Positions 43,953-56,100 of a stretch of 64,000 nucleotides of DNA are shown in pieces. Origin of the DNA: Trichodelitschia bisporula (taxonomy: Eukaryota > Ascomycota > Dothideomycetes > Phaeotrichales > Phaeotrichaceae); the NCBI GenBank assembly GCA_010356995.1, contig ML996700.1, positions 310,001 to 374,000 on the forward strand, written 5' to 3'. The notes below the pieces were generated by a model. The model searched no databases, had not been told where the DNA came from, and saw only the letters and a program-made list of their open reading frames with translations. Each line of letters opens with the position of its first letter. The first letter of the stretch is position 1. The position numbers and the translations under genes are program-made.

Positions 43953-45488
43953 ACAACTCCCAGATTCCAGCGACTAACCGCCGATTGGCCAGTGCTCGGG
44001 TCGAGTCACGGTAAGGACAAGGCGATTCTGCGGGGGATCAGCCGGTGGAGATGGCGGACAAAGCAAAAATGAGGAAAATTAGCAACAACCTCGTTGGCAG
44101 GCAAGTCGGGACGACATTCCGATGCGGCGCGCGATAGGCTGAGGACGATAACACGAGGCCCCCCTCCATCCATTCATCCGTCACCCGCCATCCCCACCAC
44201 ACCTGCAGCGTCGCAAACACTACGCAAAAGAAAGATGCACTCTATCCGATTTTCAGATGTGACCGCGACTCGCAAACTTGCAATCCTTCGCGGTTGTGCG
44301 CTCTGTTTGGTCGGCTGGCGGGCCTGGAGACGCACTTGATGGGTGGATGCCGAGTCATGGGCAACGCACTCCGCTGAGGGTTAGCGACCCTAGCCTTGAG
44401 GGACATAACGGCGCGGCTTGAGACTCGCCCAACGAGCTGAAGATGACAGGCGCAAACTCAGGGGGGCGGACTGGAAGGGTCTATCTCCTCGACAGATGCC
44501 ACAAAGGTCACAGTCTTGCGGTGTTTATGGAGTATAGTAAGTGATGATATTCCCGTGAGCCATGAGGTCAAAGTAAGACTTGCAACTTCTGAAACATGAA
44601 CAGGTACGCGAGCCCCTGCGCAAGGCCCAGGTCCATCATCAAGTTGCGTGCAGTATGCAGTGGGCAGCGTGCAAACTACGGTGCAGACTAGATACAGACT
44701 AGGTACAGACTACAGAACATGCATTTCGGCATGTGGACGTTCAATGCTCACATGCGGAATGGCTGCAACGTCTGGAACGCGGTGATCGCCCGCATCCTGC
44801 CGGGCCAATTGTGGGTCAGCGGCCCGGGGTGGGGCGTTGCGCAAAGTGTGGGCGCATTTTGGGGTACAGGTCCCGTATTCATTGAGATGTTGGTTTATGA
44901 GTCGGCATCGGATTGCTGAAGAAAAGGACTCAGGGCCGCCCGACAAGGTCATGACCGTCTCGCCTGCAAATACTGTACGTCCCGGTAGAGCGGCCGTGAA
45001 TTTTCGGGTAGCCTTTTGGACCTGCAGGACATATGAACCTTAAAAGAAGCCACACCATCACCGCACCGCCACAACCACCCAATCTCCCCTTCTTCACGCC
45101 AAGCGCCTCCCCCGCCCAAGCGTTTCACCACCGCCCATTATACAGCCCGTGCACTAACGCCACGAACCAGCTTTTCGAGGCGCTAGACCGCCGCTAGAAC
45201 CCAATGGGGACAGCGCGCAAGGGCCACCCGTCTGCATGGAAGCTCGGGCCAGTGATCCGTTGGCTGGGTGGCTGGCCAAGACCCCATTTTGCGGAGGTGC
45301 AGGCGCAGACGTCCGATGGTGGTGGTTGCGCTTGCCGAATTGGCGCGGCGCATTGGACGCTTTCTAGACGTTCCCTTCTCCGCATCGTTACTTCCCGGGG
45401 CAGCCTGAAGGCTTGCAAGGATGGGTCTGGGGGGGCCAGGGGGAAGGAGAGGAAGGATGTGGAGGGGGAAAGCGCGCGTCTGAGGTAG

Positions 45489-45494
45489 TATATA
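45489..45494 (+). promoter_or_regulatory. TATA box of the CFEM gene
   Basis: TATATA lies 147 bp upstream of the start codon, in the context AGTATATAGC. The following sequence becomes C/T-rich towards the ATG, as is usual around fungal transcription starts. Confidence 0.55.
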
Positions 45495-45640
45495 GCTTGA
45501 GGGGCGCGCCGGATTGAAGAACTTGTCTTTGTCTCTTGTCACTCCAGCTTCACACTTCCTCGCCATTATACCGCTTCTTCGCTTCAAACAAAACCTTCGT
45601 AATACCCTAATCAATCTTTCGAATCATCCAGACCATCACA

Positions 45641-46226
45641 ATGAAGTTCTTCGCCGCCGTCGTTCTCTCTCTCGCCTCCCTCGCCGTGGCTGCCGATGTT
45701 GAGCTGCCGCAGTGCGCTGTACGTTGAACCTCCACACACGTTAGACCTTGCTCGACTCCAGGGCGAGATGACAGGTCATTGGTTTGTTAGAGATGTTAAC
45801 ACGCAACAGCTCTCCTGCTTTGCCACCGCCATCGCCAGCTCGGGCTGCACCCTCGAGGACACCTACTGCCAGTGCACGACTGGCAAGAACGCCATCACCA
45901 CGAGCGTGACGCCGTGTGTGACCAAGGCCTGCAGCAACGAGGACCTTGCCAGTACGTTCCCCCCCGAAAGAAACATAAAACGGACAGCTAACACGCCCAC
46001 AGAGGTCCTTCCCGCCAGCACCAAGACCTGCGTCGACGCTCTTGCTCAACACTCGAGTGCCGCCGGCAACGCTAAGACCTCTGCTGCTTCCGGCGCCAGC
46101 TCGGCCAAGACTTCCGCCACTAGCTCGGCCGCGGCTGCTCAGCAGACTGCCAACGCTGCGGGGTCGCTGCGCTTCGAGACCGTGGGCGCTGGGCTCTGTC
46201 TCGCGGCTGTTGGCCTGATGCTGTAA
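45641..46226 (+). CDS. CFEM-domain GPI-anchored cell-surface protein
   Basis: Secreted, cell-wall or membrane-anchored protein of the fungal CFEM family, whose members bind haem or act in adhesion and host interaction. Exons are 45641-45718, 45810-45951 and 46003-46226 (introns 91 and 51 bp), giving 147 residues. The N-terminal signal peptide MKFFAAVVLSLASLAVAA is followed by one CFEM domain with all eight cysteines: PQC, SCF, SGC, YCQC, PCVTKAC and KTC. The Asp that ligates haem iron in characterised CFEM proteins has a candidate in TLEDTY. A Ser/Ala/Thr-rich stalk (about 85-125) leads to a hydrophobic C-terminal tail (VGAGLCLAAVGLML) typical of GPI attachment. A TATA box lies 147 bp upstream. 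The gene is convergent with the GCIP-domain gene (236 bp). Confidence 0.93.
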
Positions 46227-46462
46227 ATGCTGTCTGTATGTTTGCTGTACATGATTCTCGGGCTGGGTTTGGTGTAGGCGTGTACTCTATATTTTGGGTT
46301 GCAGGGCCAGTGAGCATGTGATATCCAGGGGCTTCTTGTTCTGGGCTTGGGTGCTTGGGACTGGAGGGTGATGAAGTAGGGCACTTTGTTGGATGTCCGA
46401 CGAAGTTCAACCTGTTCATCTGCTGGAGGGAGTTCTTCTTGTATAGTGCTTTCAGCCGTCCC

Positions 46463-47620
46463 TCATCCAGTTTTGTCTGCTGATTCCATCGGCGTGATGA
46501 CCTGCTTCCACTTTTCCAGCCATGCCGTATACTCATCACCCTTGCCGCCATCCCATGGCCGGGACACCTTCGAAGCTGCATCCTGGGCTTTGGTGCAAAT
46601 TTTGTCCAGCCTGGTATTGGCATCTTCCGCGTCGAGATCGTAGAGCGCCGCAGCCAGATCGTCGATGTCGTCTGGGATGCCACTCAAGGCGTTAAGAAGT
46701 TCGTCCACGGCCCGGGCCCTGCCACTCACTTCCTGGACCTTGTCCTCCTCCACCACACCTTCAAACGGAAATGTCTTTATCCGCCTCTTGACCAGTGCTT
46801 GGAAGAGTATGTCTACCAGCTTTATCCTCCGCAACGTCTCCCCAAGTGCAACCTTCACGTCCGGCCTCCCTTTGGGCAAGCGATTCGCTGCGCCGAAAGC
46901 GTCGTCCAAGCTCTTGGTATCCTCATCCTCATCGTCACTTCCTGTCACTTTATCCTCGGCCTCCAGTTCATCTTCCTCGTCCTCTCCCCACTCTTTCAGC
47001 TCCCCCAGCGCATCCTTAATCACTCCTCGCAATTCCTCCACACGCCCCACAAGTATGCTTCTCAATCCGTTCTTCTCCAGCGCGATCAGGGCATCACACG
47101 CACCCCACACACGCCCCGTAGTGCTGAGAACACCCTCTCGGCGGTGCTCGACGCCTTTCGTGCCCTTCATATATGCCTGGTTACCCGCTTCGCCCATAGT
47201 CGCGAGGTAGATTTCATTCAAAAGGTCTCCAAAGGCACGGAAAGTGGTCTCTACACAACGGCGCGTCTCCGTCGATACCGTGGAAGTGTACAGCTGCGGG
47301 CCGAGGAGCTCGGCGGCAGTGAGCATGGCGGGGAGACATTCTGACTCGCAGGTCTTAAGGATGGGGAGGATGGCGGACGGCGTGAAGGGAGTGTTGAGGA
47401 GGAGGAGGGAGAGTTTGGTTGTGTGGGTGCGGAGGAGAGAGGATGTGTCGCGGAGGAGGGCGAGGGGCGAGGGGGAGGCTGGCGTTGGGAGAGGAGTGGC
47501 CGTGGAGGGGGGTTGGGCGAGGGCTGAATAGAAGTGGGTGAGGAGAGATCGGACTTGTGACGCTTTGGTGAGGAGAGCCTCAATGTGAGGAGGTGCAGGA
47601 AGAGGTGGACTAGGAGCCAT
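46463..47620 (-). CDS. GCIP (Grap2/cyclin-D-interacting) domain protein
   Basis: Single exon of 385 residues resembling fungal Grap2-and-cyclin-D-interacting (CCNDBP1/GCIP-like) proteins, whose fungal role is not settled. The frame is open 68 codons further upstream, but MAPSPPLPAPPHIEALLTKA is the family-like start. The protein is almost entirely helical. A Ser/Leu-rich region (LLRTHTTKLSLLLLNTPFTP) is followed by the conserved block LKTCESECLPAMLTAAELLG and by FRAFGDLLNEIYLATM. An acidic linker (about 225-250, GEDEEDELEAEDK, SDDEDEDTKSLDDAFG) follows, then a second helical part KLVDILFQALVKRRIKTFPF and RAVDELLNALSGIPDDIDDL, ending in WLEKWKQVI. No membrane segment or signal peptide is seen. 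Confidence 0.85.
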   Translation of the reverse strand: MAPSPPLPAPPHIEALLTKASQVRSLLTHFYSALAQPPSTATPLPTPASPSPLALLRDTSSLLRTHTTKLSLLLLNTPFTPSAILPILKTCESECLPAMLTAAELLGPQLYTSTVSTETRRCVETTFRAFGDLLNEIYLATMGEAGNQAYMKGTKGVEHRREGVLSTTGRVWGACDALIALEKNGLRSILVGRVEELRGVIKDALGELKEWGEDEEDELEAEDKVTGSDDEDEDTKSLDDAFGAANRLPKGRPDVKVALGETLRRIKLVDILFQALVKRRIKTFPFEGVVEEDKVQEVSGRARAVDELLNALSGIPDDIDDLAAALYDLDAEDANTRLDKICTKAQDAASKVSRPWDGGKGDEYTAWLEKWKQVITPMESADKTG

Positions 47621-48907
47621 GGTTGGGCTGCGAATAGGGCAGAGGTGGACTGGGAGAGTTGTGGGTTGATTGCGTGTCTGACGTACTGCTCGATGAGGGG
47701 TCGCAGCTTTTTTTCGCAACCCGGAAACTTCACTCTCTTGGCTCCACGTGGGCGGGGTACAAAAGTATGGGTATGAGGCACACAGGGCTGGCGGCCTGGG
47801 GCAGGTATCGAAAATGAGGATCACCTAGTACAACGCGAGACTGCGAGCCCTGTCGCGCAATTTATGGAGCCGACACTTTCATCAAACTCGGCAACGTATC
47901 GTGCACTCCCTAGATCGGCGAGTTACGTCACCAAGGATTTGATATCCATTCGCGCTCCCTTTGGTCCGAAGAGAAAAAGCCCTCGGAGACACATCCAGTC
48001 AGATATTCAGCCTTGAGCGATCGAGGTACCCTAATCCGTCAGCCGAAATGACGTCCACGACATTTACTCCCAAATAGGACCTGCCGCCTTAACCTTCCAC
48101 CATCATGATCTCCAGCCCATTCAGCCCTTCCATGCCCGAATGCCCAACTCCCTCTCATCGATCTCCCGGTATCGCCTCACCACGCCTCACCACGCATCAT
48201 CATGCCCACAGACCAACCCAATCTTAAGAAATTACCCCACCCAACCGCGCAATCTCGCCTCTACCTTGTTCCCGGCTCAAACCCGGTCCCCAGTCCCCAA
48301 CCCACGAGGCCCCCCAGCCCTCCGGTGTCGTCCCAACGCTCCGGCGACTATTCGCAGAACAGCAGGTTCGCGTGCGATGCTGCACCGCACTACCGTACGT
48401 GGTATACACTTTGACGAGACACGCGGATGCGCGGGGCCTCGGCTCCGGTCAGCTTACCACCGGTGCTGTGGGGTCGTGAGCATATACTGGGATTGTGCTT
48501 ATGATCCTTCGCTTCCACCGTGGAGTATGCAACCGGTTATGCGCAAAGCGTCTGCTCATGTGTGTTGCTGCTGTATGAAACGATTCCGTCCACACCGGGC
48601 ACCGTTCGGCCGGGTCGCATGTGAGGTTCGCTGGAAGCCGGTTACGTACGAGCGAACATCAATGCTGTGGAGGCATGAAAAGTGGGACAGAAAGTATGCG
48701 GGGAAGTGGCACAAAGCCAAGTTCCCCTAGCCCTACAATCGGACCAGAGGGTATCGTTACTGTTGTAGATGGTATATACAGAGCCCAGTTTCGTGAAGCT
48801 TTGATCGTACGTCCGTCCAGCACCATGAAGTACACCAAACTTGCAGTTCTCCGGCCCAAGACTCCATTAAGAATTTTTGCACTTTTTCCACTCCCGCACA
48901 TATATCC
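47621..48907. other. Gap between GCIP and rhodopsin-domain genes
   Basis: About 1.3 kb. It should hold the GCIP-domain gene promoter and the 3' end of the membrane protein gene. A 196-codon plus-strand frame (48140-48730) has no recognisable motif. Confidence 0.4.
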
Positions 48908-50300
48908 CTAAACCCATCCCTTGTTCTGCTGCGGCCTCGCTCCTTGCGGCTCATAGTCTCCCCTTGAGCGCGGTTGAATGGGTGAAGGCGGCATTGGCGC
49001 AGGGACGTTATGTGTTCTCGTGACTTCCACCTCCTCCACGGAGTATATCCCGGCGTGGTTTGTCGCATGCTCCGTAAGCTCAACGTCGCTGGCCATTTCG
49101 TCGCCATGATGGGGCCGAGCAAACTTTTCGTTTCTCCGCCAGCGCTCCTGCTGTGACGCACGGGAGCCGCGCGAACCGAAAGATTGGGGCTTCTTGTTCG
49201 ATTTGTTCGATTTTTGAGGGGAATGCGACGAGGCCCAGGTGCGAGATATTGGCTCGTCGGAGTGGTCCGGGCTGGATGAATGCATGATACGGCGAGATTT
49301 GCGGAGAAGAGGCCGTAAGGACGGGAGAGATGACACCATTAGGGCCGTGCACATTTCGGCCATACTCCATACATCTGGGCTCATTAGTCTCTGTGCAGCT
49401 CTTAAACAGGACAGCTTACATAGCGGCAAGAAATCACTGCTTAAGAAAGCAGCACATCGCCCAATGCTCACGGCGATCGTGATTGCGCCTAGTCCAAACG
49501 TGACGCAGAGTCCGATAAGTTGACGCTTTGAAAGGGAAAGAGTAGCCAAAAGGGGGAATGGCAGCACAAAGACTGTAAAGTCAGGAGATGTCCGAGGCAG
49601 GCCAACCTACTTACTGAGGAGATCGGTCGAGATGTTCATAGCAAAGCTGATTTTGAACAAACGGTGGTCATATACGCTGCAAGCCTTCCGCGACGGATTT
49701 TTGGATGGTGCCCAGTTCCGTGATACGTTCGGACCACACCAGAACACGGCGAGAAACACGGCCACGAAATAGCAACATGCGCAGTATACCATCACAATTC
49801 GACAGGCTTTGCGGAGCTTGGGGAGAGATCCAGGGAATAGCTTTGCGTAGAAGGCGAGGATGCTGAATTTGGTGCAGTATATCCCTGTGGCATAGAGAGG
49901 GACTGTGGTGTATGCCAGCTGCTCGGGTCAGAACCGCCCTGGATACTCAAGGCTGCAGTTACCTTTCTGATGGCAGGAGTCGGTAAAGAACCTTCAATCA
50001 TGGCCCCCATTCCGTATTCTACGGAGAAGAGTATCATCACACACAGCGCAGCCAGCGCACCGACGCAGAGGAAAAGGTCGGATACGGTGAGGGCTTGTTT
50101 GAGGTGCAAAAGTCTGAACCATAATCGTACTCCGACTAGTATATACGCCTGTCAACCGTGAGTACAAGTCCAAGTGCACAGTGTTTCGACCATACGCAGC
50201 CTATCAAGATCCAGTCCGCCACCTAAACATGTAAGCAGTGGATCGTGTGAATGGAGCAGAGACTAACGATGACGGACTGGCCCGTAAGGTACGACACCAT
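48908..50300 (-). CDS. Fungal rhodopsin-domain integral membrane protein (Pth11-like)
   Basis: Seven-helix membrane protein of the fungal rhodopsin-domain family; some relatives (Pth11) sense surfaces, most are uncharacterised. Exons in coding order are 50300-50268, 50222-50196, 50148-49963, 49918-49615, 49572-49420 and 49374-48908, giving 389 residues. The five introns (45, 47, 44, 42 and 45 bp) are all GT-AG and in phase. The joined N terminus reads VADWILIGCAYILVGVRLWF, exactly the family pattern. Later helices include SDLFLCVGALAALCVMILFS, YTTVPLYATGIYCTKFSILA, MVYCACCYFVAVFLAVFWCG, IFVLPFPLLATLSLSKRQLI and GLCVTFGLGAITIAVSIGRC. The loop NISTDLL is conserved. The cytosolic tail (about 265-389) is basic, Ser-rich and disordered. 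Exon 2 is only 27 bp. The fifth intron is a multiple of three without stops, so its retention would add 15 residues. Confidence 0.88.
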
Positions 50301-51638
50301 CCCAGCCGTTGTAGGAGGTGTAGATTCGCCGAAGACTAAGTGTTGTGGAAGGCGTACGATTTCATTATAGGCAAAGAGCAAGAGCACGAGCAGAAGCACG
50401 AGCAAGGCAGTGGACGGGCAACAACAGGTTACATAGTACGGAAAAGCAGGCCGGGTAAGTAGGCTTAAAGTAAGATCAACATACTATGGCAGCATTTCTG
50501 GGTATGGATCGAGGCGGGAAATGCTTTCTGCGCCGCACGGATCCCAGCTCAACAGGGTAACCTACTGCTGCGGGCATCGTAGAAGGCTAAATTCAAGGAT
50601 CATTCCGGCGGATACGCAAGGCTCTCATTTAGTGTCCGTAAGCACCTTGCGGGGAGAGACTTGTCGCGTGGCGGCAGGGCCCGTGAGGAGACTTGGATCA
50701 AGGGAGATTGGAGTATATTGACCATATCGAACAGCCTCGCTGTGATTGGGGGGCGGTGACTTCGCCTTCTTGGATCCAGTCCGTGCCACTCTGGCCTGTA
50801 GTAATCAGGACATTTACACAGACATATGATCCGAGGGCCAGAGTCCCGCATATTGCGGCGGGTTCGGCCGGGTTAGGAGTGAGGGGAAGTGGAGATGTGG
50901 GGAAAGATGAAGGGGAAAGCTTTCAGACTGGGTGATAGCAGACTGCAAGAGCCTGGATAAGGTTACGAGAGGCAAAAGAGGATGAAACCCCAGATAGCCA
51001 GGCAGATGTCTCGAAGCATAGTAGAGCGATAATAGACTCCATTAATGGTTGGATGGCACTTAAACGGGCTCGCCGACGAGTGTATGAAGTGTCCTGGCAG
51101 GGGCCGGGGGAATGTCGAGATACAGAAGCCAGGTACCTAGCATTATGCGGGGAATACAAGGATAAAGGCGGTTGAGGAAGAGGCAAAAGGTCCCCAAGGC
51201 AAGTATCAGCCTCGTGATGGGACGTTGAAAGAGGAGGAGGGGGGGGAGTGATGTGTGGTGGGATGGTGTGGGAGGGTGGTGAGGTGGAGAGGTTGGCTGA
51301 AGAGAGAAGGTCGGGACCTGGAGATCTTCCTTGTGGCGTCTGCTTCAGCCACCCGGATGAACATCGGTAGGGCTTCTCGAGCCCTCATTGCTCGCTTCCG
51401 CCTTCCGACTTTTGAACCTGCCACCCTGCGAGTACCGTACTTGCATCCCATCCTGCGCTACCTTTTGCCTTTACATAGCCCCAAACCAGACTTGCAACGT
51501 CGTCATCTTAACCCATCTGTCTTCTGCCACCGGATTCGTCCGCCCAAATCATCTCTTCCATAGATAGTCCAGTCCCTTTCACCCCCGCATCAAACCGCCC
51601 CCGCGTCAACCCCCCACCCCCATGCGAAGCGAAGAGAA
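50301..51638. other. Gap between membrane protein gene and ARP6
   Basis: About 1.3 kb between two divergent genes, presumably containing both promoters. Two short A/G-rich stretches (about 50380-50405 and 51225-51260) are visible. Only short frames without features occur. Confidence 0.4.
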
Positions 51639-53165
51639 ATGGCCCCGCGATCAGCCAAGGCGGCGAGCACAGCTGGGGTCAAGAACCAGACTCTCGTGAT
51701 AGACAATGGAGCGTTCACCATCAAGGCTGGTGTGGTTGCGTCTAGCCCGACCATTGAAGATTGCAAGGTAATCCCAAACTGCATTGCCAAAGACAGTGTC
51801 AAGAAGGTCTGGGTCGGCTCTCAGCTCGATCAATGCAAGGATTTTGGCGAAATGGCGTTTCGGCGCCCAGTGGAAAAGGGATATCTGGTGAACTGGGAAG
51901 CCGAGAGGGCTATCTGGGGCCACTCATTTCTCGCTGAAAATGCTGTCGCCAAGGTATGTGTATTGCCTATACGCGTATCATTGCGGCTCTGGGCTTACAT
52001 GTCTGTCATAGTGCGATCCACACGAAACGAATCTGCTGCTCACAGAGGCTCCCAATTGCCCTCAAGCCCTCCAAACTAACACGGATCAAATCATTTTCGA
52101 GGAGTTTGAATATGCCTCTTACTGTCGGACCTTAGGTTTGTGCCTTCTAATCCCGCAAACTCGCATATTGACGGCGTTGCAGCTCCTACGCTTAATGCAT
52201 ACAACGATATCCCATCGCTGTTTGGAGGCCCGTCTAGCGGGGATAGCTCACAGGGGCCAGCCGAATGTCTTCTTGTCGTGGATTCTGGATATTCCCACAC
52301 CACCGTCACGCCACTGATCAATGGTCATCCAGTTCAACAAGCCATTCGCCGCCTAGATATTGGGGGCAAATTTCTCACCAACTACCTTAAGGAGCAACTT
52401 TCCATCCGTGCATTCTATGCCATGGATGAGACATGGATTGTGAACGAGATCAAAGAGGCGACGTCTTTCGTGAGCGACAATTTCTCTCGGGACCTCGAGC
52501 GAACGTGGAAAGGGGGCAAAACTGACCGTCGCAGCATGGATCCTAGCTTGCTGGTCGACTACGTGCTGCCAGATTTTGAAAGTACCTTTCGAGGTGTTGT
52601 GAGGCCTTATGACCATACAACTCCAAAAATGAACTCGCGGGCTCCAGTAACGTCGGCTTCCCGGGACAAGATAGTGACTCTAGGTAACGAACGGTTCGCC
52701 GCCCCGGAGCTCCTCTTCAATCCATCCGATGTAGGGATGAAGGAAGCAGGCCTGCCTGCGGTAATCATTGAGAGCGTGAATGCTCTGCCGCTGGGACTTC
52801 GCCCCTCCATGTTCGCCAATACCATTGTCGTTGGCGGCAACGCTTTGATACCCGGATTTTTAGAGAGACTGTAAGTTAAAGCTCGGGTCATCCTTCGCTG
52901 CTAATTGTGCCCAGAAGGCGAGAGGTGAGAGAACTTACGCCCAGCGAATATGATGTTAGAATCGCGAGTCCAGAAGAGTATGTTGCCTCAAAATACTGAG
53001 CCGCATCAATTAATTGCAAGTAGTCCAATTCGCTCAACATGGCTTGGAGGCGCGCGCCTGGCGGCACAGCACCAAAATCTGGCCAATATTCTCGTTACCC
53101 GTAAGGAATACCTTGAGCATGGCGCCAGCTGGCTCCTGCGGCGGTTTGCGACGCACGGTCCGTGA
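51639..53165 (+). CDS. ARP6: Actin-related protein Arp6
   Basis: Nuclear actin-related protein, a subunit of the SWR1 complex that exchanges H2A for H2A.Z in nucleosomes. Exons are 51639-51953, 52012-52135, 52183-52870, 52915-52977 and 53021-53165, giving 444 residues. The introns (58, 47, 44 and 43 bp) are GT-AG and in phase. The joins give AENAVAK-CDPHETNLLLTEAP, EYASYCRT-LAPTLNAYNDIPS and SPED-SPIRSTWLGGARLA, all matching Arp6. The actin fold shows phosphate loop 1 (VIDNGAFTIKAG), the Arp6 phrase KGYLVNWEAERAIWGHSFL, phosphate loop 2 (VVDSGYSHTTVTPLINGHP), RLDIGGKFLTNYLKE, and the adenosine-site region NTIVVGGNALIPGFLERL. The final exon carries VTRKEYLEHGASWLLRRF. The last 10 residues differ from what I recall of relatives, which usually have acidic or Lys-rich ends. 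Confidence 0.94.
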
Positions 53166-56100
53166 TGTATAGCCATATTAACCCTGGGCTTATCCGCGCT
53201 GTGCCGTACCGAGCACCTCACAACCGAGCTTCTGTTTGCTGTGTAAGTGCACACCTTGGTCAATGCTCGGCAGAACTGTCCTGACGGCTGTCGTTCACCT
53301 CCGGTGAAGGGGTTCCCCAGATATTTTGCGACTGGGAAATTTGTCGATCGGATTCCACCTCCGCGATAAAAACGGCCTGGCTCGGCCGCGCCGGAAGGCG
53401 TTCATGTGGACTTCCACCATGTGCTGTGCCAAATCGGGGATGGCGCTGCTGGCTTCTTGGATCACTACCCACACTGAAGCCGTAAAACGGGGTCATCATA
53501 CGGTGCGCATGTACCTAGGCGCACACTGCGCGAATATACAGGCCCAACTTCAGTGCACCCTGGGCTGGAGGTCTTCGACCCGAGTTGTCCACGCCTCACG
53601 ATCTTTCGGCATGCGCCTCATCTCGGCTCGGACAATAGACATCCGATCAACCCCTCTCAGTGTGAAAGCACTATCGGGGGTACCGAGGTAAGCGAAAGCA
53701 GATGGGGCTTTTGGATGCTTCCGCTGGGCCTCTCAAGCCAATGGGGTTATCCCAAAAGCGTTACTGCGCAGCATCACACAGCGTCGCCGGCTCGACCGGT
53801 CAGAAGCTGTGACTCCAAGAGAAGGGCTCCAATGCCCTTGATCAATACTTTCAGCTGAATGGCCAGAAGGTCCTATCAGCTCCTGGGTAGACCTGATACC
53901 GTACCGTGTGGACAACCCAGATAGGAATGCGAAGTGGGGCTTCGCCATTCATCTCTCACGACCCGAATGAACTCTCTGCGAGACTAACTGGCCGGTATCT
54001 GAGATTCTACATTCTGTGAGCAAAGAGGATATCGTCCTGCGACATAATATGGCAAGATATTCGGTTTTTCTGAGTTTGTCTCAACTTTTGATTGGGGGCT
54101 TCTGCGGGTCAGCCGTCCAACAACGGCCAGCCAAAAGTGCAGTGAGCATTAGTGATCGCCAGGGGAGCGGTATATTCGGATAATAGTCCATTTTAGCTAT
54201 CCCAACACCTATTTCACATGCTCAAAGATAGGCTCGGAAAGGGTTCCGATGGGTGACGCCGATGGCAGGTGGTTCAGTTCCATTCCCGATCAGTACTCAT
54301 GCAGCAAACCATTTCTATGCACACCAAGTTTATTCCTGAAAGCCATCGGACAAACTGCAGGAGAGATTGGGAACACTTCACACCACCTCTTTACGTAGTC
54401 GGGAGAGCACGAACGGTGGAACCAGAAGCGACGCGAGCTCCGAAGCTTGACCCCTCAACTCAAAAGCTTGTGTGACTTGGCTTTGGCGGGTGGCTTGCAT
54501 TCCCCGCAAATCGCTCAAAGATAAGCACTGGCGGCGCCAATTAGCGTCTTGGAAGCGCTAGTCATCCGCTCCGATTTGGTAACGGGGAATGCATCCATTA
54601 CGACGTTGAGCGGTGACACGAGCGACATGTGGCTCACAGCCCGGGGTCGCGTGCATGCCAGGGCGCTGCTGATGCATTTTACCAACCTTCCCCGCTCTTC
54701 TTTCGCGGCAACATCAGTTCAACAGTCTTCGCTTCGTCCTACCCTCCGAAACGCCGAAATCGCTTATGGACTTCGATCACGATCGTCTGTCGACTGAAAC
54801 ATTTGTTTGGAGGATCTCCACCGACAGCGAGCGCACGCTCGTGCAAGGCCAGGTGCCGGCGGTGAAGCTGAGGCGGGTGTCGTGCGGCATCGGAGGGGCA
54901 GGGAACTACCGTAAGCGCTTCTAATACACCTGGGAGCGGCAGATTTAGTAAATGCTAACTTGCTTAAGATTGTCCTGGCCAATATCCGTACGGCAGGGAG
55001 CGCGTGGGGAATGTGAACTTCATTCAACGAGCCTTCAGGCGGTTATCTTTAGCGTTGAGGGCGCGGGAGGGCGGCGAGTCTTGACATTCAACAATGCGCT
55101 TTCCTTGAGGGGGTCTTTTGCGGTCCCGGGCTCGTCTCTTCAAGTGGTTCTTCCTTCTACGTAATCCAGGATTGGCCTTTTCATGGGTCAGATGATACCC
55201 TAATACAATATCGCGCCGCACCGCCACTTGACCTCACTCCGGTGACATCTGGAGGAGCTTAGCGGCATTCGATCTACTGATGCCCCACTGAATGCCTATC
55301 ATCGTGAGGATGGCCACTGTAAAGATATCCGATAAGCGTTTCAGTTGATGAGACACGCTGGGACACAATAGTGAGAACTCGGTGGGTGAATATGGCTGCG
55401 ATTCTTAATGGTAACTGCATTTTCGAGGTCCAAGGATGACTACAGGTAAGCCGACGCCCATCGAAATCTGACCGACTTCGGATGTCTGTATGGCCCGTTG
55501 AACTAATTTGCGCCACAGGCTGACATCGCAACTTACTGATGCTACCTTTTATCATCAACCTCACCGTGTCCCAGGAATGCGGTCCCCAGCAGCATTTGCA
55601 TGGAAAGTCCTCCGACTTCAAATAAATACGGCAAACTGGTGCCGGTAGTAGATGAGTTAGTGTTAGCCGAGCCGTATCGCGCCATAACCGAGGGCAACCC
55701 AAATTCAACCCTTCGGCGCTTCGGCGCATCGGCAAGCATATCGGAAATCGGCACATCGGCTCCAAGGTTCGGCGGCCGATAGTCGACGAAGATTTGTGAT
55801 CCAAGTGAGAGTTGGCACAGCGGTCAATGAATACGGTGCCGGGCATATCGGGCTCGGCTCTGCGGCGGCATCTCGGTACGACGCTGATGCGCCACCGTGA
55901 GCCGGTTAAATGACAACCTATTGACGACGTGAGCTCGCGATGTGCATTGCTGAGATAGCTCTAGTCTTACTCAGAACATGAGATAGCCAAAAAAATGGTG
56001 GAGACCGCGAAAAACCTCACTATATGTTGACCGCTGCGTCGCTAGGCCTAAAAAATAGCAAAGAATGTGGATTAGCAGCGGAGACGCTAATGGCAAAACG

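Larger units (their letters stand above)
40647..45640. other. Gap between cyclin and CFEM genes
   Basis: About 5 kb. The first kilobase is T-rich and probably includes a long 3' untranslated region of the cyclin gene. The minus strand of 42540-43620 contains several neighbouring short frames that may be a decayed gene (see findings). A 16 bp inverted repeat lies at 43868-43952. The last few hundred bases are the CFEM gene promoter. Confidence 0.4.

Noticed and set aside
44541-44592. C-box-like GTGATGA and D-box-like CTGA as a possible snoRNA
   Set aside because: Spacing is too short, there is no terminal stem, and no rRNA complementarity is known to me.
48140-48730. 196-codon plus-strand frame with a CCCC run
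   Set aside because: No signal peptide or conserved pattern, and it overlaps the likely GCIP-domain promoter.
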